A stretch of DNA of 64,000 nucleotides from Tetragenococcus koreensis (GTDB taxonomy: Bacteria > Bacillota > Bacilli > Lactobacillales > Enterococcaceae), in assembly GCF_003795145.1 (NCBI RefSeq), contig NZ_CP027786.1, positions 2,480,001 through 2,544,000 on the forward strand, given 5' to 3'. How positions within the stretch are numbered: position 1 is the stretch's first letter; each line of letters begins with the position of its first letter. The notes under the pieces were generated by a model, which was not told the origin of the DNA, made no database searches, and saw only the letters and a program-made list of their open reading frames with translations. Both the position numbers and the translations under genes were made by a program. Shown in pieces: positions 17,221 through 24,695 of the stretch.

Positions 17221-18044
17221 CAAACAAAGAGGTTGAAATCTCAAAAGAAGAAAGAAAAATGTTAAAACAAATCTTCTTCCGTTCATTTACAGTATTTGCG
17301 CCGTTTAATTATGCAAAACAAGGTGGTAGCGGTTTTTGCTATGCCCTAATTCCTTTCATAAATAAATTTTACAAAGAGAAAAATGAAAAGATTTCTGCAT
17401 TAACACGACACATTACTTGGTATAATGCTACACAAAATGTAGGAACATTTATTATGGGCTTGGCGGCCTCCATGGAAAAAGAAAATAGCGAGAAAGATTA
17501 TTTCAACGCTGAATCAATCAATACGGTAAAAGCTAGTTTAATGGGGCCTTTTTCAGGAATTGGAGATACACTTTTTTGGGGAGTTTTACGTGTGGTAGCT
17601 GCTGGAATAGCTATGACTTTTGGTGAACAAGGAAATCCATTAGCTCCCATAATTTTTCTCATCATATATAATGTTCCTTCTATAGCTACTAGATGGTATC
17701 TTACAAAATTAGGATATACGGTAGGCGCAAAATACATTGAAAGTCTATATTCATCAGGGTTAATGGGTCTTTTAACCAAAGCAGCAAGTATTTTAGGGTT
17801 AATTATGATTGGGGGGATGACAGCAGACTCAGTTACCTTTGAAACTAGTTTGGAATTCAGCTTAGGCGGGGATCAAACGCTGGTATTGCAAGACATTTTA
17901 GATCAAATTTTTGTTGGGATTGTTCCTATTTGTTTTACTTTATTCTGCTTTTACTTATTATCAAAGAAAAAGATGAACTTTGCACTACTTATTGCTTTAG
18001 TTGTTGTATTTGGTATTTTTTTTTCTGTTATAGGAATCGCGTGA
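17217..18044 (+). CDS. PTS mannose-family EIID component
   Basis: The 275-residue protein carries the EIID pattern: FNYAKQGGSGFCYALIPF (about 27-44), the block TRHITWYNATQNVGTFIMGL and MGPFSGIGDTLFWGVLR (about 112-128), then C-terminal membrane helices. It completes the transporter. The last part of its transcript runs into a long hairpin that both ends transcription and contains the ribosome site of the next gene. Confidence 0.9.
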   Translation: MTNKEVEISKEERKMLKQIFFRSFTVFAPFNYAKQGGSGFCYALIPFINKFYKEKNEKISALTRHITWYNATQNVGTFIMGLAASMEKENSEKDYFNAESINTVKASLMGPFSGIGDTLFWGVLRVVAAGIAMTFGEQGNPLAPIIFLIIYNVPSIATRWYLTKLGYTVGAKYIESLYSSGLMGLLTKAASILGLIMIGGMTADSVTFETSLEFSLGGDQTLVLQDILDQIFVGIVPICFTLFCFYLLSKKKMNFALLIALVVVFGIFFSVIGIA

Positions 18045-18063
18045 CTAGTTTTTAAATTATCAA

Positions 18064-18129
18064 CCTCCCAGTTTTTATTATAGTATAATAAAATTACCCG
18101 TTGTTGTCTGTATTTAAAAAACTGGGAGG
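18064..18129 (+). promoter_or_regulatory. Long hairpin: PTS terminator and trap for the deoR-type Shine-Dalgarno
   Basis: CCTCCCAGTTTTT (18064-18076) pairs over 13 bp with AAAAACTGGGAGG (18117-18129), and GTTTTATTT follows. The 3' arm contains GGGAGG, the ribosome site of the regulator starting at 18137. The 40-nt loop contains TATAAT (18084-18089). A transcript started there would lack the 5' arm and leave the site free. Confidence 0.6.
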
Positions 18130-18136
18130 GTTTTAT

Positions 18137-18895
18137 TTGGAAGCTAGAAAAGAAGAAATAATCGAATTAATTAAGAAAAAGAAATATGTTTCCATACCTT
18201 TTCTTGAAGAAAAGTTGCATTATAGTCAAAGTACGATTAGAAGAGACCTAAATTATTTAGAACGCCTGCATATAATAAAAAGAGTTCCTGGAGGAGCAGT
18301 TTTAGTTAAAGAAGAACTCATAGAAAATCCAAACGAGATCAAGTATGAAACAAATAAAGAAGAAAAGAATTTGATTGCAGAATTAGCGATTGATTTTGTA
18401 GAGGATTATGCGTCAATCTTTTTAGACGCAAGTTCAACCAGCCAGGTTTTTGCAGAAAAATTAAAAAGAAGAAAAAATCTGAAAGTTTTTACACCTAATT
18501 TATATACAGCAAAGGAAATTGAATCTACGCGGAAAAATCAAGTCTATCTAATTGGGGGCCTACTAAATGACGAACATACCGGAGGTTCATTTTGTAACGA
18601 AATGGCTGCCCAAATTACTACTGACTATGCTTTTTTCTCCTGCCGTGGTTTTGATTTGAATTTTGGCGCATCTGATGCTTTAGAAAATGAAGCTGGGATA
18701 AAGAAAATCATGAAAGAAAATTCTAAAAAAAATTTTTTGTTATTAGATCATACTAAATTTAATAGTATGTACACGTTTCAAAGCCTTACAGTTGAAAGCA
18801 TTGATTATATGATAACAGATCGAAAGCCTAATAATGCGACCTATGCTTTGAATAAATATTTTGAAATTATTTATGGGAATGATTATTCCAGATGA
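18137..18895 (+). CDS. DeoR/GlpR-family transcriptional regulator
   Basis: The 252-residue protein has the DeoR helix-turn-helix YVSIPFLEEKLHYSQSTIRR then DLNYLERLHIIKRVPGGAV (about 17-55), and a sugar-phosphate sensing domain with IFLDASSTSQVFAEKL and LIGGLLN. It starts with TTG at 18137, seven bases after GGGAGGG; the nominal start at 18101 would lie inside the hairpin. It follows the aldolase-PTS operon and is the obvious candidate to control it in response to a phosphorylated sugar. Confidence 0.85.
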   Translation: MEARKEEIIELIKKKKYVSIPFLEEKLHYSQSTIRRDLNYLERLHIIKRVPGGAVLVKEELIENPNEIKYETNKEEKNLIAELAIDFVEDYASIFLDASSTSQVFAEKLKRRKNLKVFTPNLYTAKEIESTRKNQVYLIGGLLNDEHTGGSFCNEMAAQITTDYAFFSCRGFDLNFGASDALENEAGIKKIMKENSKKNFLLLDHTKFNSMYTFQSLTVESIDYMITDRKPNNATYALNKYFEIIYGNDYSR

Positions 18896-19060
18896 AAAAC
18901 AGAAAAATGGTTTTATTGTTTTAATTTATCATTTTATATATATAACTTCACCTCTATTTATAAACTATCTCCTTTTCCTTACTTTTAGTAAGCAAAATAA
19001 TTGGATTTCTCAAAAAATAGTTTATAGTAAGGATATAATAAATGTAGAGGGGTACAAAAA

Positions 19061-20116
19061 ATGATAGACAGTAATGAACTAATTTTTGGATTAGACACGT
19101 TTGGTGACGTGGCTTACGACGACCAAACACAAGAGAGATTGAGCTACGGGCAATCATTGAGAAATATCGTTGAAGAAGGGAAGCTAGCTGATCAATTGGG
19201 AATTGATGTGATTGCTTTAGGTGAACATCACCGCGAAGAGTTTTCAATTTCTAGTCCGGATACAGTTTTAGCCGCTTTGGCTATGGAAACTGAAAATATT
19301 ACTTTAGGAACGGGAGTCACGGTGTTAAGTTCTGATGATCCAGTTCGGGTGTATGAACGTTTTGCGACAGTTGATGCATTATCTAACGGCCGCGCCCAAA
19401 TTATGCTAGGTCGTGGTTCATTTACAGAATCATTCCCATTATTTGGCTATGATTTGCGTGATTACGATGATTTATTTGAAGAAAAGATTGCGCTATTCAT
19501 TGAATTATTGAAAGGGGAGCCGATTACTTGGCAAGGGCGTTTTACTCAGTCCTTAGAAAACATGCAAGTGTACCCAAAAATTGAAGGAGATTTAGAGACT
19601 TATGTTGGCGTTGGCGGCTCGCCAGACTCGATTATTCGTGCGGCTAGATATGGCTTTCCAGTGATGTTAGCGGTGATTGGCGGCGATCCACTTCGTTTTA
19701 ACCAGTATATCGATCTATACAAACGCGCAGCTATAAAATTTGATCAGCCTATCCATCCGGTAGGTATGCATTCTCATGGCGTGATCGCTGATACGGATGC
19801 AGAAGCTAGAGAAATTGCTTGGAAATACCTCAAAAAAATGATGGATCAAATTGGTTCAGAGCGTGGTTGGCCAGCGATGAGTCACGAACGTTTTGAGACT
19901 GAAGTGACAAGAGGTTCTTATTATGTAGGCAGCCCTGAAACAGTTGCGCAGAGAATTGCTCAAGTAATGACAGAAATGGATATTCAACGCTTTGACCTTG
20001 TTTACGGCGCGGGTGGTCAGTTACAAAAAGATCGTTTCAGAACGATTCAATTATATGGTGAAAAAGTGATTCCGAGAGTTAAAGAATTATTAAAAGCAGG
20101 CATGGCGCATGGATAA
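19061..20116 (+). CDS. LLM-class flavin-dependent oxidoreductase
   Basis: The 351-residue luciferase-like monooxygenase family protein has FGLDTFGDVAYD at the start, IALGEHHREEFSISSPD (about 50-66), NITLGTGVTVLSSDDPVRVY and GRAQIMLGRGSF, all family blocks that form the flavin pocket. The ATG at 19061 is preceded by AGAGG, with a TATAAT box at 19036. It overlaps the next gene by 8 nt, implying a coupled pair with an NAD(P)-binding protein. The substrate is unknown; relatives often act on small carbonyl or sulfur compounds. Confidence 0.8.
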   Translation: MIDSNELIFGLDTFGDVAYDDQTQERLSYGQSLRNIVEEGKLADQLGIDVIALGEHHREEFSISSPDTVLAALAMETENITLGTGVTVLSSDDPVRVYERFATVDALSNGRAQIMLGRGSFTESFPLFGYDLRDYDDLFEEKIALFIELLKGEPITWQGRFTQSLENMQVYPKIEGDLETYVGVGGSPDSIIRAARYGFPVMLAVIGGDPLRFNQYIDLYKRAAIKFDQPIHPVGMHSHGVIADTDAEAREIAWKYLKKMMDQIGSERGWPAMSHERFETEVTRGSYYVGSPETVAQRIAQVMTEMDIQRFDLVYGAGGQLQKDRFRTIQLYGEKVIPRVKELLKAGMAHG

Positions 20117-20792
20117 CGCAGTACTAGGTATTTTAGGTGCAGGGAAGCTAGGTACGGTATTAGCGCGTTTGGCAGTCGCTGCTGGCTATAGGGTATTGAT
20201 TGCAGGTTCGGGTTCAGTTGAAAAAATTTCGCTGACTATCGAAGTATTAGCGCCTGGAGCACAAGCATTGACGGCTAAAGAAGTTACTGAAAAAGCAGAT
20301 ATTGTTCTATTAGCATTGCCTCTTGGTAAGTATCAAACGATTCCTCAAGCGGAGTTGCAAGGAAAAATTGTGATCGATGCGATGAATTATTGGTGGGAAA
20401 TTGATGGAAAAGAAAATACAATTTCAGATTTCCAAACTTCTTCTTCAGAAGTGGTACAAAACTTTTTAAAAGACAGTATTGTGGTTAAAGCTTTCAATCA
20501 CATGGGGTATCATGATATAGAAGATGAAACTCGAGCAGCTGGAGAAAACCAGCGCAAAGCCATTGCCTATGCAGCAGATGATGATACAGCAGGCAATACA
20601 GCTGCACAACTGATCGATGACCTAGGGTTTGATCCGTTATTTATCGGTCCATTGAAAAATGGAATCACGCTAGAACCAGGGAGCCCACTATTTGGGGCTA
20701 ACTTATCCAAAGAAGAATTGCTAGCCGCTATACAACAATTTCCTGAGAGTGAATTTGGGAAGAAAGTTATAGCAGCTAGAGAAGTTCTTTGA
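20109..20792 (+). CDS. F420-dependent-NADP-oxidoreductase-like NAD(P)-binding protein
   Basis: The 227-residue protein has a Rossmann nucleotide motif GILGAGKLGTVLARLAVAAG (about 8-27), then ADIVLLALPLGKY and VVKAFNHMGY, matching the coenzyme F420-dependent NADP oxidoreductase family, which in Firmicutes is used without F420. It is coupled to the flavin oxidoreductase by an 8-nt overlap, suggesting it supplies reduced cofactor or reduces the product. A terminator follows immediately. Confidence 0.75.
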   Translation: MDNAVLGILGAGKLGTVLARLAVAAGYRVLIAGSGSVEKISLTIEVLAPGAQALTAKEVTEKADIVLLALPLGKYQTIPQAELQGKIVIDAMNYWWEIDGKENTISDFQTSSSEVVQNFLKDSIVVKAFNHMGYHDIEDETRAAGENQRKAIAYAADDDTAGNTAAQLIDDLGFDPLFIGPLKNGITLEPGSPLFGANLSKEELLAAIQQFPESEFGKKVIAAREVL

Positions 20793-20796
20793 TTAT

Positions 20797-20856
20797 ATAA
20801 AAAAGCAAATTAACTCGTCCCATTGAAAATAAGGATCGGGTTCGTTTGCTTTTTTA
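20797..20856. terminator. Terminator after the oxidoreductase pair
   Basis: AAAAAAGCAAA pairs with TTTGCTTTTTT at the ends of a branched hairpin with an inner CTCG...CGGG region. The T-run is on the + strand, ending the two-gene operon. Confidence 0.85.
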
Positions 20857-20994
20857 TAAAGTACTTTTACAATTAGTTAGTGTCTTTAGTTTGATCAGAA
20901 TAGACTTTACAAGTCATATAGCGATGTTATGAAATTTATTAGTAACTTGGTTAATATGAAAATTATTTACAATTGCTGAAACAAGATTCTAATG

Positions 20995-22239
20995 CTACAA
21001 GTTAGATAAGTTTTCAAAGAAATTAAGCAAACTATTAATGCCAAGGCCAAGAGTAACGAGTGTTGCTATCCCACCAAGAATATTTTGGAAGATATTGTTC
21101 TTATATTCTTGGAGTAACTCTTTATTATTTGCAGCAACCATAATCAAAACAGCTACGATAGGTAAAAATAACCCGCTAAATGCAGATGCGAATACGATAA
21201 TCTGTGTTGGGTTTGTACCAACCGCCGCAAATATTGAACCAAAAATAACAGCTGAGCCTCCTGTTACCCGTGCTTTCATGCCATTTGCTTCCCAATTAAA
21301 CAATCTAGCTAAAACAGTTTTTAAAATGAGTGGTGTAGCAATGGCCGATGATAATCCAGCGGCTACAATACCTACATTACCAATGATTCTGGCGTAGCTT
21401 CCTAATGTGGGTTCCAGCATTTGAGAAAATACGAGTGGTGTATCTACAACTGTTCCACTTCCGTATAAAACCGTGCCACTTGTAATGATAATCGCAAGAG
21501 AAATGATCGTTCCTATCCCAACATTAAAATAAATATCGAAATTGGCATCAGCTAAATGCGCGGGCCCTTGCCATTTTTCTGCGGTTGTTGTTGCATGCAT
21601 TAATATATTGATCCCAATTAATGTTGTGCCGATTAATGCAATAATATTCACTCCTGAACCTTCAGGAATATTTGTTGGGATAAAACCATTTAACACTTCA
21701 ATATAGTTAGGTCCAACAAGTAACATAGTAAGTACAAAGATGACTCCCATTAGGCTAACAAAGAAAGTCATCAATTTTTCAAGTGTTTTAGCAGTTCCGA
21801 CAGCAACGGCGTAAAAAGCAGCTCCTCCAAGAATAAGTGCTGAGAGCCATTGGGGCAAGTTCGCTGCATCAGCTACCCCCAATGAACCACCAATAAGGTT
21901 TCCAGCTTCAAGTCCAAAAGCAGTGGCAAACAGGGTAATCACAATAATACTTTTGATAATGATTCCTGCCACTTTTTTATTTGAAAAACTTGCGGTTGCT
22001 GCTTCTGCTATATCATGGTTTGAAATAATGCCGATTCTTCCTGCCATTTCCATTAAAACAACTAGAGACAAACCAGAAAAGAGGATAGCCCATAACAATG
22101 AATACTTAAAATTAACACCGGCCAATGTCGTCGTTGTAATAGTACCCGGTCCAACAAAGGCACTGGTTACTATGGCTGCTGGACCCATACTTTTGAATCT
22201 TTCTATAAAGCTTTTCTTATGTTTTTTCTTTTTATTCAT
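20995..22239 (-). CDS. Nramp-family transporter with non-canonical metal site
   Basis: The 414-residue membrane protein has about eleven hydrophobic segments and overall Nramp order. The first helix reads SAFVGPGTITTTTLAG (about 26-41), where metal-transporting Nramps have a DPGN motif; here it is G30-P31-G32-T33. The helix-six MPH block is replaced by ILMHATTTAEKW. These changes remove known manganese/iron ligands, so transport of Mn or Fe is doubtful. The start at 22239 is chosen over 22275 because GGGGGAGA precedes it. It has no operon partner. Confidence 0.75.
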   Translation of the reverse strand: MNKKKKHKKSFIERFKSMGPAAIVTSAFVGPGTITTTTLAGVNFKYSLLWAILFSGLSLVVLMEMAGRIGIISNHDIAEAATASFSNKKVAGIIIKSIIVITLFATAFGLEAGNLIGGSLGVADAANLPQWLSALILGGAAFYAVAVGTAKTLEKLMTFFVSLMGVIFVLTMLLVGPNYIEVLNGFIPTNIPEGSGVNIIALIGTTLIGINILMHATTTAEKWQGPAHLADANFDIYFNVGIGTIISLAIIITSGTVLYGSGTVVDTPLVFSQMLEPTLGSYARIIGNVGIVAAGLSSAIATPLILKTVLARLFNWEANGMKARVTGGSAVIFGSIFAAVGTNPTQIIVFASAFSGLFLPIVAVLIMVAANNKELLQEYKNNIFQNILGGIATLVTLGLGINSLLNFFENLSNL

Positions 22240-22510
22240 CTTCAATCTCCCCCAAAAAACTACGTAACTAAACACCTAACACTAACTTTTTTGAAAAAAT
22301 TTAGTTCTTAGTAACAATGATTATACACATTTTTTTGGGTATCGTACATTTTAACCTAAATTGAGTAACAATGATACTTAGGTATTTACTTACAACAGGA
22401 TCAAAACTATAGCCTAATTTATAAAAGCTTTCATATTTGAACTTGTTTATAGTTTTTCAGGAAATTTATGAACTGTCGTTAATTTATAGATAAAACTTTA
22501 TTGAAGCTTT

Positions 22511-23617
22511 TTACTCTTCAAACGGAAATTTATAATCCGTCAAACCAGCGTCATCGCGAATTGCAATTAGTTCTTTTTGAACAGGTTCATTAACAGGTAG
22601 GCCGGTTTTTTCACGTTCTTTCCAAACTAGATATTCTTTTTCACCAGGCGTATAGATTCGTTGGGCATCAGGTGCTTTTTCAGCTGCACGTAGTTCACGC
22701 AGAATATCACCAGCGGTTTTCTTAAAGCTGTCTAACCCCATAAAGGCTTCTGTATCGATGGCGATGAAAAAGTGTCCCAAATGGAATTTTGTTTTCTCAC
22801 CTTCTTCGCCTATGCCAGATAGCATGCTCAAGAAGTTACCTTGTTGCAAAGCAGCTGAAAGAACTTCAACAATCGTTGCATAACCGTAACCTTTATATCC
22901 GGAAAGCTTTTCACCAATACCTCCTAGAGGTGCTAAAGCAGCTTCTCCTGTTTGAAGGGCCCGCAAAATTTCTGGTGAATCAGTCATTGCAGAACCGTCA
23001 CGTCCAATAACCGCACCAGCTGGAGTGTCTTTTCCTTGCCGTTCATATAGTTCGATCTTACCACGTTGAATGATGGAAGTTGCACAGTCCAATGAAAATG
23101 GAAATTCTTCATCCGTTGGAAAGCTGACTGTTAAGGGGTTGGTGCCTAGTTTATTTTCCACACTGAAAGTAGGGGCGATCGATGGACGAGCGTTTGTTCC
23201 AGTCATACCAATACAACCTGATTCTGCAGCCATATCGGTATAATAACCGGCAATTCCATAGTGTGTTGAATTTCGTACCGCTACCATTCCCATACCGTAT
23301 TCTTTCGCTTTATCGATTGCTAATTGCATGGATTGGTGTCCGATTACTTGTCCCATACCATCGTGTCCATCAACTACAGCAGTTGTGGGTGTTTCACGTA
23401 CAATTTCAAATTTTGTGATTGGATTTTGAATACCATCTTTGATCCGATCGATATAAATTGGTTTAAAACGGTTAACTCCATGGCTTTCAATACCTTTTTT
23501 ATCTGACTGTAGTAAAACATCTGTACAAATTTTAGCATCTTCTTGAGGTATACCATAAGCAGCAAAAGCTTTTTCAACAAAATCGGCCAAAAAATTCCAT
23601 TCTACGAAACTTGTCAT
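22511..23617 (-). CDS. Malate/lactate/ureidoglycolate dehydrogenase family protein (Ldh family)
   Basis: The 368-residue NAD(P)-dependent 2-hydroxyacid dehydrogenase is of the MDH2/YlbC type, unrelated to classical LDH. Visible motifs are SDKKGIESHGVNRF (about 38-51) with the catalytic histidine, VRNSTHYGIAGYY (about 113-125) and GTNPLTVSFPT. It could act on malate, L-lactate, ureidoglycolate or sulfolactate. It is monocistronic, and a cre-like site lies upstream, so catabolite control is likely. Confidence 0.85.
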   Translation of the reverse strand: MTSFVEWNFLADFVEKAFAAYGIPQEDAKICTDVLLQSDKKGIESHGVNRFKPIYIDRIKDGIQNPITKFEIVRETPTTAVVDGHDGMGQVIGHQSMQLAIDKAKEYGMGMVAVRNSTHYGIAGYYTDMAAESGCIGMTGTNARPSIAPTFSVENKLGTNPLTVSFPTDEEFPFSLDCATSIIQRGKIELYERQGKDTPAGAVIGRDGSAMTDSPEILRALQTGEAALAPLGGIGEKLSGYKGYGYATIVEVLSAALQQGNFLSMLSGIGEEGEKTKFHLGHFFIAIDTEAFMGLDSFKKTAGDILRELRAAEKAPDAQRIYTPGEKEYLVWKEREKTGLPVNEPVQKELIAIRDDAGLTDYKFPFEE

Positions 23618-23668
23618 GCTAAATTCCTCCTTGAATATTTTTGTGATGAAACAAACAAATAGAAGCGA

Positions 23669-23684
23669 AAGTAAGCGCTTGCTT
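23669..23684 (-). promoter_or_regulatory. Catabolite-responsive element (cre) before the Ldh-family gene
   Basis: AAGTAAGCGCTTGCTT is a near-palindrome with the central GCGC core of CcpA sites, about 50 bp upstream of the start. Confidence 0.6.
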
Positions 23685-23768
23685 TATCCACTTATAGTTT
23701 AGCATAGAGGAGTAACTGACTCAAATTACAATCAAGTAGTTAAATGAACTTTATTAAACCTTTTTACA

Positions 23769-23815
23769 AATCAATCCAGTATTATTTCTATTATAGAAAT
23801 AATACTGGATTGATT
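23769..23815. terminator. 22-bp perfect hairpin, probable terminator
   Basis: Positions 23769-23790 and 23794-23815 are perfect complements with a 3-nt loop. The core is CCAGTATTATTTCTA. A T-run follows on the + strand but not on the - strand where MazF ends. It could be a terminator or a small inverted-repeat element. Confidence 0.55.
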
Positions 23816-23847
23816 TTTTATTTCTAGACGCTTGTAGTTCGCTTTGC

Positions 23848-24219
23848 TCAGCCATTGCTAGAACTAACTACAAATAACAATGTCTGTTGAATTTTAGCAT
23901 AAGCTGCATCATTTACTTGCCCAGCTTTTTTAATCTTTCTTTTTTTAAAGTCAAAAGAGAAAATTTGTAACGGATTCGCAAACCCATTGACTTTACCGTC
24001 TTGAATAGGGACCAAAAAGTCTGTGTTTAAAAAACGATTGTTTGTGGCGTGTGTAACCGGAATTACAACTGTGAGCCCCGTTAATTGACTATATTTTTTT
24101 GAACTAACAATTACTGCAGGACGGCGCTTTTGAATTTCTTTTCCTTTGCTGGGATCAAAGTCAATCCACACAATGTCTTGGCGTTCTGGGAGATATGACT
24201 CACTCTTCTTCGAGTTCAA
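23848..24219 (-). CDS. mazF: MazF/PemK-family endoribonuclease toxin
   Basis: The 123-residue protein contains RQDIVWIDFDPSKGKEIQKR and RPAVIVSSKKY (about 14-44), with later blocks VVIPVTHATNN and LVPIQDGKVNGFANPLQIFS, the full MazF/PemK pattern with the catalytic Arg and Thr/Ser positions. It would cut mRNA at short motifs when free of antitoxin. The start overlaps the antitoxin gene by 20 nt, the usual antitoxin-first order. Its C-terminus (VVSSSNG) is short but complete. Confidence 0.9.
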   Translation of the reverse strand: MNSKKSESYLPERQDIVWIDFDPSKGKEIQKRRPAVIVSSKKYSQLTGLTVVIPVTHATNNRFLNTDFLVPIQDGKVNGFANPLQIFSFDFKKRKIKKAGQVNDAAYAKIQQTLLFVVSSSNG

Positions 24220-24430
24220 TATTTAAATCCTCCACGTCTTCAAAAACACTTTCTTGTTGGAGATCATGGTTATACCAATTTCCTTCAAATGGATTATTGC
24301 GTTTAGGCGTATAGATGATACTTCCATCACGGCCTTGGAAGACATCAAATTCTGTATTTTCTGTGACTTCAAATTTGTTTGGCACGGTCAGAACATGAGA
24401 AGAACCGACCTTACGAAGTTTAACTGACAT
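24200..24430 (-). CDS. mazE: MazE/AbrB-family antitoxin
   Basis: The 76-residue protein starts SVKLRKVGSSHVLTVPNKF, the swapped-hairpin AbrB DNA-binding fold, followed by an acidic C-terminal tail (FEDVEDLNIELEEE) that would block MazF. The ATG at 24430 is used because AGGAG lies eight bases before it, while the GTG at 24439 falls within that site. It overlaps mazF by 20 nt. It would also repress its own promoter. Confidence 0.85.
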   Translation of the reverse strand: MSVKLRKVGSSHVLTVPNKFEVTENTEFDVFQGRDGSIIYTPKRNNPFEGNWYNHDLQQESVFEDVEDLNIELEEE

Positions 24431-24623
24431 GCTAATCACTCCTAACTTAATATATATCTTATATATATTATATGACTTTTTGCTTAAATATACAAATTTA
24501 TAGAAAAATGTTAAATAACTTATAGAGACAAGTGTACTGCAAATTGGTGAGACTTTTGAAAAATATTCATGATGAAAATACTAAGTTTAAGATTGAAGAA
24601 CAGTCGTTGAACAAAGACAAAAT

Positions 24624-24666
24624 AAAGAAGAGATTAAATTGCGTTTTTAATCTCTTCTTTCACTAA
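24624..24666 (-). terminator. Terminator of the PRD regulator
   Basis: AAAGAAGAGATTAAA (24624-24638) pairs perfectly with TTTAATCTCTTCTTT (24646-24660). On the minus strand it is followed by ATTTTGTC. It lies 36 bp after the stop of the regulator gene. Confidence 0.8.
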
Positions 24667-24695
24667 ACAATGACTAGAATTTTTTTATGCAGAAA

